Under the pieces are notes generated by a model. It did no database searches and was not told the origin of the DNA. It saw only the letters and a program-made list of their open reading frames with translations. Both the position numbers and the translations under genes were made by a program. From Viola odorata (taxonomy: Eukaryota; Streptophyta; Magnoliopsida; Malpighiales; Violaceae), in assembly GCA_963691705.1 (NCBI GenBank), contig OY829542.1:23546579-23610578 (forward strand): 64,000 bases of DNA, given 5' to 3'. Each line of letters opens with the position of its first letter. The stretch's first letter is position 1. Below, in pieces: positions 1 through 9,929 of the stretch.

Positions 1-2459
1 AAATAGGCATACTTGAGATGCTCAGGTAGGGCTTTTAATTTCAACTCTGGTGCCTGCACAAGAGAGGGCAAAAGTTTAGAGTCAGATACTTGCAACAATT
101 GACAAATTGACGCTCCTGATTGAGGCTCATTTTTGTCGAGATCCTTCACAAGCTCCTTTTGCTTCCCGACCAAGTCTTCTAATTTCTCCAGATTCTTGGT
201 CGAAATGCTCCTGGTTAAGATGTACTCAAGTGAGTCATTAGTACTGAGATCTACGACCTATTCTGTTATGGGTTCTAAAATATCAATAAAATTCAAACTA
301 TGCATTTCATTAGGATATTTTAGACCTTCCTTCATGCTGAATTTAATTGTGCTGCTGCAAAATTCCAGGATAATGCTACCTTCGTAAACATATATTTTAG
401 CTTTGGTTGTCCTTAGGAATGGTCTTCCTAGGAGCACATCTATAGCACTAGAAGACAAGTCAGTATTCATTTCAACAATATAAAAATCTACTGGATAAAT
501 GAAATTATTGACTTGTATTAGCACGTTTTCTACAACTCCCTTGGGATGGATCATGGTCCTGTCGGCAAACTGAATCACCAATTGAGTTTCTTTCATTGTA
601 CCTATCTGTAATGCCTCATATTCACTCAAGGAAATCACGTTGATTCCAACTCCTAGATCACACAGAGCTTTGTCTACCAATTTGTTCCCTATTTTGCATG
701 GAATTGTGAAAGTGCCTTGGTCCTTGCATTTCTTTGGTAGAGTAGCCTGTAGCACTGCAGAAATATTTTGAGCAAGATTCACTCTTTCAATACCTCCAAG
801 TTTCCTTTTGTTAGTACAAAGCTCCTTCAAGAATTTAGCATAAGATGGTACTTTAGAAATTAAATCAAGCATAGGAATATTCACTGCAATCTTTCCAAAA
901 ATATTCATAAATTCCTTAGCCTCATCTAATTTCTTTTGTTTTGAATATATGGGAGGGAAAGGAGGTGGAATCTCCACTGCTTCCTCTTTTTAGACATCTT
1001 CCACATCTGTCTTGGTCATTGTCTTGGCCAAGATTGGTTCATCCTTGGGTAAACTGTCTATATTTGGGGAAACTGTTTCAGCCTGAATCTCTTCCTCATC
1101 TTCTTCCTCACCATCGAACTGCTTAATCTCTTTGTCAGTTCTTGCAGCTTCCCTCTCTGGCAGTATGCTCCTACTTTTTAGATTCATGGCACTCACATTG
1201 TGTTTGGGGTGATCTATGGTAGTGGAGGGCAATCTGCCTTGGTTATCAGGTTGTTGTTTTTGTGCCAGTTGGCCAACCTGTTTCTGTAATTCTATCAAGG
1301 TCTGCTGGGCAGCCTGCATAAATTTTTGCAGGGTCTCTTCTATGGGTACACCAGTGATTTTTAGAGGCTGAGGTGCAGGTGGCAGTTGGGGTACAAGGGC
1401 CTGATTTTGAGGAGGTCTGGGAACAAAATGCTGGAATTTTATGGGGGCTTGTTGAGGTTGTTTAGGTTGTTGGTATTGTTGTGGGGCTGTCTGTGGTGGT
1501 TGAGGTGCATCTTGCCTCCATCTAAGGTTAGGATGTTACCTCCAGGAGTACTCATGGGGGTACTATCCATAGGCTGTATTGACTGGCACAGGATCTCCTG
1601 GCATTTGTATCATGTAGCACGTATGTGTTGGGTGATCTGTTTGTTGGCAGAGACCGCATGTTGAGGGAATTTATTCAGGGGTCATCATGGCAACCTGTTC
1701 TGGTGTTGATGGTGGAGCTGCCATCGTTGAACCTACAAAGAGATTTAAAAGCATATTAGAAATCTCATTTAACTTGTTCTCAACGTTAACTGCATTCAGA
1801 GTAGAAGGGATAGAATTTCTCTAAGCGGATGAATAGTTTTGGTCATTGTCTGCTATAGTCTGGAGAAGAAGTTTAGGGGGTGAAATCTTGAATATTTGTT
1901 TAGGAAAATAGAGGATATTTCTCCCCATGTTGTGATGGTGATATGGGAGGGAGAATAAAACTAATTTTTCGCTGAGTCCTGAAGGGAACGCTTTCAGTTT
2001 GGCTCTCTCAATTGTAACTCCTATAAGTATCAAGGTGGCACACTGGAGGTGTAGGTTTCGCAAGTGGTTGTATGGGTTTCCATTTGAATGGTCATGGAAT
2101 TTAGTGAGGTTGGATATGATATTGGTCTTGATTGACCAATCATTTGCGATAGGGGGTAATCGGATACATGAGTATGTTTCTCTCTCAACACCTCTATTCA
2201 ATTCTCTCATGGTTCTTTCTGGCTCTTCTGCCATGGCTGGGTTGTTGTCTTCTTCCTGGTCTGGTGGTGGGTTTGGGTTTTCCTCTTAGTCAGAAGCTTG
2301 GCTAAGATTGATGCTTGGACCAGAATCCTATTGCGAACTAGAAAATTTTGATTCACTGTCTCCTTTAAATTTTCTTTTGGCTCTCTTTCTAATTCGGGTT
2401 TCAGTCTTTGTAAGTTCAGGGTTGAGTGGAAGCAAGTCTTCTTTTGAGGACGTGGTCAT
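1..2459 (-). pseudogene. Athila-type gag-pol, degenerate 5' part (element A1)
   Basis: Read on the minus strand, this is the start of an Athila-lineage Ty3/gypsy polyprotein. The gag N-terminus starts at ATG 2459 (MTTSSKEDLLPL) and the capsid region is at about 2234-1821. It is followed by a CCHC knuckle (CGLCQ...H...C, about 1650-1590), a Gln/Pro-rich linker, and the aspartic protease at 977-258 with active-site DLG and the LLGRPFL flap motif. The left edge runs into the linker before reverse transcriptase. It aligns throughout with the younger Athila at 54-59 kb. It is broken by several stops and frameshifts (for example a stop at 990) and by a large deletion that removes most of the capsid C-terminal half near 1880. 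It is non-functional. Confidence 0.85.
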
Positions 2460-2503
2460 CAACTGCAAAACAAAAATTAAAACAAAACTACAAAACACCG
2501 TTA

Positions 2504-2522
2504 GATCTCCGGCAACGACGCC
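2504..2522 (-). other. Primer binding site of Athila A1 (tRNA-Asp type, decayed)
   Basis: On the minus strand this reads TGGCGTCGTTGCCGGAGAT. That differs by two transitions from the complement of plant tRNA-Asp (compare the intact site at 54112). It lies just inside the LTR end at 2529, which fixes the orientation and the LTR boundary. Confidence 0.8.
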
Positions 2523-2528
2523 AAAATT

Positions 2529-5003
2529 TGATTGCATGTCGAGAGCATCAAATATAGTTGTAAAAAAGGTATGAATATGAATAGAAAAGGGGGTACAACT
2601 TATCACTTGTCCACAAAGGCTTGTAGATCGTGGTAAGAGGATCGTCCTTAGAGATCTGGTTGTGAGTTGTAGTCTTGGTTGACTTCCTCGTCACTGGAGT
2701 TGATTTGGGGTATTCCTGAAACTAAAACAAACAAATAACAATTAACAAGAAAGGCAATCTTGGTCAATGGGATTGGCCAAGATTGAGTGAATGTAGTAAG
2801 AGACTGATCTTGGTTAGGATAAATGGCCAAGACTCGAATGTTGTAATAAAAAAGGTGTAAACAATGGGAAAGAATTCCTCGTAAGGCCGATACTAGAGCG
2901 CTCATTCATTTCTTCGATCATTGACTCAAGGATTTTCACATTCCGCATTCATAACATTGCTATAGATCGGGAGGAATTCCTTTCCTATCCTACTTCCCTC
3001 CTCTTGTAACCACCTGACGGGTATTCCCTCTCCTGATAGTCCTAGTCAGTGGACACCTTGCTGGTTAAAGGGTTTATCCAATTGACTGCTGTCTTGAGTC
3101 GCATGCGCTTTCTCAATGGAATAGGGGAAGACAATGTCTAGGCCAAGCTACTCCCCAATCGGAGCCCTATATTGTCAGTCTGCTTAGGCCTATACCTCTC
3201 AACACCCACTAATCTGCACGAGGTTAGTTGTCTACTTAACCAATTTGATTTTGACTCGTCCCCTCTTCGGCTGACTGCAAATCTCTCACTAACACCTAAG
3301 GATGATTGATACGATCCTGGTTCCTTAGGATGCGTAGCACCAATTTTGATCTTTGTTCAAAGATGGATTTCCTGCGGAAGTAAAGTAACTCGACAAGTAC
3401 GAGCTTAGACCACTTAGCTAACCTGTGCTAAGAGCCCTAATCGATTTCAAGTCAAGGGTCTTGAATCGGGTTCTTAGGACTAGACTCAACAATGTGAGAA
3501 TCACACTAAGATAAACGACACAATAATGTAATTCCAAGATTTACTTGTATACGACTCAAGTATTACGGACTCAAGAAGAACAAGGTTCAACCAACTTGAA
3601 CAAGGGGCGAAGATTGAAGAGAATATCTCAATTTATCAAATAACAGCCAAGTTTCTAAGGAGGCCAAGAGGCTCCTTATATAGGTTACAAGCAAACCCTA
3701 ATTCCATAATAGGAATAATAAATAAAGTAAAAGACTTAACTAATTAATTAAAGTGTCTAATTAATTAATTAAGCAAGAATAAATAGAAGGTCGCAGCCTT
3801 GCTAAAACAGAACAGTCAACGCGCGTCAACGCTAGGCGAAACGGGCAGGAGCCGTTATCAACAACGAGCAGACAGGCGTGAACACAGGACGGGTGTAGCA
3901 AACGGCATGCGCGACAGATGATGGAATCGGCAAAGGCTAAGTGAAACGGACAAGTGCCGTTTTGACCCAAACGGTAAGTGCCGATTGTGTGGATCGGACA
4001 GATACCGTTTGGATGAGAACGGTCAAGTGCCGTTTGCGTGAATCGGCTCCATGCCGTTTCCATCAGACAGAACATCGGTCAAGCCGAAAGTGAGAAGATT
4101 CACCACTCTTGTTGTCTTCTCTCTCAGTGTAGCTTTCTCACTTGTCATCTCAGATTCCAGCTCTTTGTGAATGAGAGATGACAATCGGTCTTGAAGCTTT
4201 TGAGCCCTGGCTCGAGTCATTGGACCAGCTGGCGGTAAAGGCACCTGGATGCGTGGATTCGCATCAATGATCAAACCTTAGTTTTAATGGAGATCGGTTT
4301 GTTGATTTAGGGGTTGAGATGATTACGAATGAGAAAGCTATAGGGTTCAATTTGATCTCACGAAGTAAAGAACGACTCGTTAGCCCTTACTAGAAATGGG
4401 GTGTTTAGCTACTACTCAACATAATGAAAGAGAGACGATATATGTTTCAGAAAATAGAAATTGGAATTAAAATCTGTATTTTCTAATTGAAAATTACAGA
4501 GCAAGTGTTTTCAAAAGAGAAACCGGAGATGGAAGATGACCGTGATAGGCAACCTTTCCTAGCTTTTAAACAAAAACTAGGATCCCCGCCTAACACGGTA
4601 TCTTTCCAAGTCCAAATTTTAAACTTAAGATATTTCAAAATATTTATTCAAAATCCGAAACTAAGATAAAATAAAATAAAGTATTGTTTGATGTTCAAAA
4701 TTGGGATCGAATCAGGATCCACAAGTCTTCTCGCTGGCCGACTCTATCTTCCAGCTCGCATCCAACTATTGCTCCAAGACGAGCGCACTCCGTGACTCCT
4801 ACATCAGTACGCCTCTTGTAGGTCAATCTTGGCCAAGCCTACTGCCAAGATTGATCGTTTGTCTGGGACACGCTCAAAGCTTATGTTTTCTCCTTGCTTG
4901 CTACCTCCTCGCAAATCTGCAGAAGTAGGGAGATTTTAGGGAGTTCTGTCATCTAATTTGCCAGAATTAAATGACAGAAACATAAGAATTAAACCATCAA
5001 TCA
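2529..5003 (-). mobile_element. 5' LTR of Athila A1, interrupted by a solo LTR
   Basis: The inner edge (TGATTGCATGTCGAG at 2529) matches the inner LTR edge of the young Athila at 54106. The outer edge (CAATCA, ending 5003) matches the start of that LTR (TGATTGACGC). Homologous blocks occur in the same order throughout, including on both sides of the 960-bp insertion at 3307-4266. Without the insertion and one TSD copy the LTR is about 1.51 kb, against 1.47 kb for the young copy. Divergence is high, so this copy is old. The stretch contains no gene. Confidence 0.8.
3302..4271 (-). mobile_element. Solo LTR (family B/C type) with 5-bp TSD ATGAT
   Basis: The LTR is 3307-4266 (960 bp), with ends TGATACGATCC...GATTCGCATCA. 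It is flanked by identical 5-bp repeats ATGAT at 3302-3306 and 4267-4271, the signature of one integration followed by LTR-LTR recombination. On the minus strand it begins with codons for DANP and a GPMTRARAQ motif, the C-terminal tail of a Ty3 polyprotein that runs into the LTR. It then carries several AAACGG...CCGTTT motifs, then a TATATAAGGAGCC promoter (about 3670). It is the same family as the LTRs at 15132, 16203 and 19622. Confidence 0.9.
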
Positions 5004-5083
5004 CTTGGTGATTTCGGGATCAAGTGGTGTGAGTTCCGAATGGTTCGACCTAGTCATACACAAAAGAATAAATCAGTACCATA

Positions 5084-5102
5084 GTCCCCAGCAACAACGC
5101 CA
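5084..5102 (-). other. Primer binding site of an older Athila-like element (A3)
   Basis: On the minus strand this reads TGGCGTTGTTGCTGGGGAC, a decayed tRNA-Asp complement. It is followed at 5108 by a TGAT LTR edge. The 80 bp between 5004 and 5083 would be the A3 leader, into which element A1 inserted. Confidence 0.65.
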
Positions 5103-5107
5103 AAATT

Positions 5108-6100
5108 TGATCGGTTATCGAAGCCGTCAAAAATAATAATAAAACCTAAAGCCAATATGCACAAATTAAATTACGTATAGTGATAATAGGGTCGTTCCAC
5201 AAAAACTGAGCAAGATATATTCTTCCAGTAATAACTAAGTAGTAATAAAATGAAACAAGTAACGGTGAAAAAATGGGGTTTTAAAGTTGTGTTTTAAAAC
5301 TATCAATTAAATAATAATTAAAGAAAGCAAAGTAAATAGAAGATTAACTCAAGAAGAGAAGGTTTCCTAGTAAAGATCTATCGCCGATTACGATTAGGGC
5401 CAACTGATCATCGGTTCAAAGATATTATATTCCTAACTCATAGGTGTGTTATAGAGATCAGGTACACTTAAGTCTCCTATTTTCCTTCGTACGAGAAGTT
5501 TATCCAGAAGGCACTTAAGAACAATCTTTTACTATTAAATAACCCCTAGAAAGCACTTAAAGGGATTTAACCGAATAGTCCATAAATATGAGGAAAGACA
5601 AGCCTAGGGCAAGACGTACAAGGCACTTGTCGACTTTAACCCTAATTAGTTATTTATTCTAACCTAATTGGATCAACGATATGATGACTCCGTATTAGCT
5701 ATCTACTTTATCCTACAGCCTTGTATAGTAGCTAAGATGTAAGAACAACTGTAATTATTCGTGTATAATTCTAGCCTGGCCTAACCACAAATCAAAGATA
5801 AGCAAATTGACATTCAATTAATAAACGAGTAAATATAAGTTCTTGAATTTATGAAGAATGTTTAGACCTCACAGTTGTGTTAAACGTAACCATTGATGAT
5901 CTTTACCAAGAAAAGAGAATTTAGCTACGCACAAATATAATTAAAACAAGAAGATGAAGTAGAAATAAATATTATAAAGTACTAAGAAGAAGAGAAAAGA
6001 AGAAAACACTACTAAACATAGCAACTCTCAAAAGTTGGAAAAAAGAGTTAAGGTGAAGGAGCCAAAACCAGCTACATCAAAATCCCAAAAAATTTAAAAT
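5108..6100 (-). mobile_element. LTR of older Athila-like element A3 (outer end uncertain)
   Basis: The sequence starts at TGATCGGTTATCG next to the PBS above. It has the composition of an Athila R-U5 region but little visible similarity to the A1 LTR, so it is a different subfamily. I see no clear outer TG/CA end or TSD. It fades into the AT-rich upstream region of the next gene near 6.1 kb. Confidence 0.45.
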
Positions 6101-6722
6101 CTTTCACTTTGGTCTCAATAATTTTAAAACTTATTATATATATTTTTTTTTTAAGTTACAATTTGAAGCTTTTACTTTCTTTTTGAAAGATTGTTAAATT
6201 AAAATAAAAGTAGTTATCAAGATGAAACTACCAAAAGAAAATGACTCAAAAATGTCCTAGACTCCAAAGTTTAATACTCTTAGAATTGAAGTTGTTTATT
6301 CTTTTTTTAAAGGTTTGGTAGAGCCACTACAATTGAAATTTGAAAACATTAATGAAGAATTGAGAAAAAACTTATAAATAAAGAAAAAATTAAAAGAAAT
6401 TGTAAAGAGTTTAAATCAATTTCTTTTTCATTCTCTATGTTTTACTATCTTTGTTACATTTTTTTCATATTAATATAATATTTTTGCAATTTGTTTTTTT
6501 TGAATTTTTTAACCACCAAATAAGTTAGGTTGTAACTACGGGAAACGTAAGGGCTGACATTATAAGATGTAAAAGTCTAGGGATTGAAATGGAAAATTAG
6601 TAGAACTTTATTTTTTATTTTTTATTTTTTATATACGACATCTTATCCTTTAACTTATAAATAATTTCGGGACAAAAAATTTGCTCCTGACTTCCACCAC
6701 TATTTACTGCCGGGAAAGCCCA
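6101..6722 (+). promoter_or_regulatory. Upstream region of the SDR gene with TATA box
   Basis: AT-rich, with no ORF or recognisable repeat. A good TATA box, TATAAATA, lies at 6656-6663, 60 bp before the start codon at 6723, which predicts a short leader starting near 6690. The 30 bp before the ATG are richer in C. Confidence 0.5.
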
Positions 6723-9264
6723 ATGTTCCTTCTCAAGGTCATCTTCTTCCTTTTTGTAGTTTTTAAAAGATAGATTGTTGCAGTAATTTCCTTTTCTCTT
6801 CAGATATTCTAAGTGCTTTCTCTTGTTTATTTATTTATTTATTTGCACCTGTTTTTGATGATGATCACAGACATGGAGAAGCACTGCTTTTGGAGTTTAC
6901 GGGTACCTCAATTTCACCAAATCTGGTTTCTTGTAAGTCCATCTCCATGTCTTTCTTTCCATTTCGTTGCCTAGTTATCAATTTCTTTACTGTTTGTTTG
7001 TTTTTGCAATTTTCCCAAAAATAAAACCAGCAAATGAGGTACTTCCCCTTGATTTTGATTTTTAGGGAGCATTCCAAGAAATTCAGGCAGGAAGACATGC
7101 AGGAAAGGATAGAAGGGAAGAATTTCATAGTAACAGGAGCTAACTCCGGCATCGGATACGCAGCTGCTGAGGGTCTTGCTTCACGGTTCTTGATTTTGTC
7201 CAAGCCTTTTACATTGTTTGATTTATTAAAGTTCAAAACTTTAGAACTATTATTGATGACCCATATTCTGTGTTGCAATCTACTTTCTCAGTGGAGCTTC
7301 TGTCTATATGGTGTGCCGTAGCAAGGAAAGGGGAGAAGATGCTGCTTCTAAAATTCGGTCTGCTACAGGCAACCAAAATGTTCATTTGGAGGTAGTCTGC
7401 AATTCTTTATTATGCTTTATGTTATTGACAACTAAGTTAGATTCGTGTGGTAAATGTGGTCCGGGAAGTTTGGAGTAGGTTAATCTGAAGTTAAAGTTTT
7501 GCAGTAGAAGCCTCAATTTTTAACAGAAGGGTCTCCTAATCCAGAAGTTTTGTGACTTCCAAGGGAAAAAAAACATACAAATTGGAAAATTAGAGACGTG
7601 GGCTTGAGAATATATTTTTGGTTCAATAATCCAGGACTAATCTCTCTGCTTCAGTTTTAATCTATCATAATTCTACATGTCTCCCCTTAGCTTTACTTTG
7701 CTTTGCGCGGAAAAATGTTCTTTATTACTCTAGCTATTTCTATGGACTTGTGTTTAGATCTCTAATGACAATACATTCAGCTTGCAGGTTTGTGATCTTT
7801 CATCTGTCACCGAAATCAAGTCTTTTGCATCCAGATTCTCTTCAAAGGAAGTGCCAGTTCATGTTTTGGTAAAAACATTTTCTTCAGTATCTTGGTATAA
7901 TACCTCCAATTTCTTCTCATAGTTTTGTGGAATATGACCTTTTGATTATTATCCGACTCATTTTCTTCATTTTGGCTGAAAGTATGTTAGTCTTGAAAAT
8001 GTTTTGTCAAGATATGGATGCCATTTTTGTTTCTGGCAATAATTAACCAGGAGACAACTAATAGATACTGTTTGCAATTATCTATACTATTACATATGTA
8101 AGTATTATTTATTATTCTGATGAAATCCATTGTTTATATACTTGTTGCCTTTAGGTTAACAATGCTGGTTTCCTTGAGCAAAAACATATCACCACAGCAG
8201 AAGGGTACATACCATACCACAACGTTTAATATCTCCCTCTCAACTACAATTTACTTGTGCTGTTTTCCATGAAAAATATCAGTTATTAGCTTTATGTTCT
8301 TCTTGGTTGCAGATTTGAATTGAATTTTGCGGTAAATGTGTTGGGCACCTATGCGATGACTGAATTGATGTTACCTTTGTTGGAGAAAGCTGCACCTGAT
8401 GCTCGAGTCATCACAGTTTCTTCTGGCGGAATGTATACAGTACCCTTGACTCCAGATCTGCAGGTAACTATTTTCTGTAAAACTCTATTTAGCTCCATTG
8501 TGTTGCTATTGAATACTCATTACAGTCCGAACTGCCTTCATGCAGTTTACCAATGGAAAATTTGATGGAACACAACAATATGCTCGGAACAAGAGAGTTC
8601 AGGTTCGGGAATTAATAATTTCGGCATACTCTACTCTTTATACTTATGAAAATGTTAAAAAAATCACAGTGTGATTGAGATTCAGTTCTCCTACAAGCTT
8701 TAATTATTCGTAGGGCAGAGTGAAATATATCGTTTGCTGATGCGTAAATCCAAAATTTGTAATGCCTAAACAGACCTGATTTTTTTCTGTCCAGTACTAA
8801 AAAAACGGATTGTGGTATATATTGTTTGGAAAGGGACATGTCATGCCGATTTTGCTTCCTTCTTAGGTGGCTTTGACTGAAAAGTGGGCTGAAACGTACA
8901 AGGACAAAGGAATCTCATTCTATTCGATGCATCCAGGATGGGCTGAGACACCGGGAGTGGCCAAGAGTCTTCCTGGTTTTAATAAATCGTAAGGGATAGC
9001 TATCCTGTTCCTAAAACATTAGTTTTCCTGTCTGATGAACAAAATCATTTCAGGATGTCAGGAAAGCTCCGAACGAGTGAGGAAGGTGCAGACACAATTG
9101 TTTGGTTGGCGTTACAGCCAAAAGAGAAGTTAGTCTCGGGTGCATTTTACTTTGACAGAGCTGAAGCTCCTAAACACCTGATGTTTGCAGCCACTCGTGG
9201 CTCTCATGCGATAATCAACCAAATCATCGACACTGTCAGGTCCATGTCTACTCTTTCTTCTTGA
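6723..9264 (+). CDS. Short-chain dehydrogenase/reductase, DHRS12-like (10 exons)
   Basis: This is an NAD(P)-dependent Rossmann-fold oxidoreductase of the DHRS12-like SDR group; its natural substrate is not known to me. Exons: 6723-6737, 6871-6932, 7066-7185, 7292-7391, 7788-7868, 8155-8204, 8313-8463, 8546-8602, 8867-8988, 9054-9264. They total 969 nt, or 322 codons plus TGA. All junctions are GT-AG and keep frame. The cofactor motif TGANSGIG is at residues 49-56, NNAG at 128-131, an Asn in FAVNVLGT at 151, Ser in VSSGG at 179-180, and the catalytic YARNK at 205-209 (YxxxK). The start is a five-codon first exon (MFLLK), typical of plant orthologues as I recall them. No frameshift is seen, so it looks functional. 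It converges with the choline kinase downstream. Confidence 0.88.
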
Positions 9265-9929
9265 ATCAACAGCGCCAACGTTTCATTTTTGAATGCTGGT
9301 TAGAGAAATTCGGAACTGAAATTCGAGTTTCAAGTTACTGGAAAAGAGCAGGTGGCTGGCTGCTCCTGAAGTGATTGCTGTACTTCCTCGAGTTTAAAAC
9401 TTTAAACAGATACTCCCTCTGTCCTTCAATCCTTCAATAAGAGACGATTGGGAGCAAAATTTCAGCTTTGTAGTTAATTCTTTTTTTCTGGAAAAATACT
9501 GAGAATGACAGTCATTGCATCAGTTGATTATTTATGTGGCTGTTTCAATTCTTTATTCAAACTTTGGTCCATCACATAACAACTTTTCTACTTACAAGTG
9601 AGACCTAACCTGAGGGGCATTGGAAGGAGGGGAATGTCTGTTATTTGGGACCGAAGATTTTGGCCCGAGGGAGTATCTTGTATATAAATGTACGCTGATT
9701 TTAGCATACAGACGTATAAAGAAGGGGAAACAAAAAAACCTAAGTTGCTTTGACTCATCTACTGTTGAGAATTACAGATTGCTAACAAACTAACAACCAC
9801 AACCATGTATCCCATTGTAAAAACGAATTCTTCCTTGCTTTGTTTACTCCATTTATAGCAGATTGTTTTGGCCTTGAGGGGAAAGTTATCCGGCGTGACC
9901 GACTTAAGGGTAGGTCACGTAACCATCAT
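9265..9929. other. Intergenic spacer between convergent genes
   Basis: A 665-bp stretch holding the 3' UTRs of the SDR gene (+) and choline kinase copy 1 (-). No ORF, repeat or RNA gene is visible in it. Confidence 0.5.
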
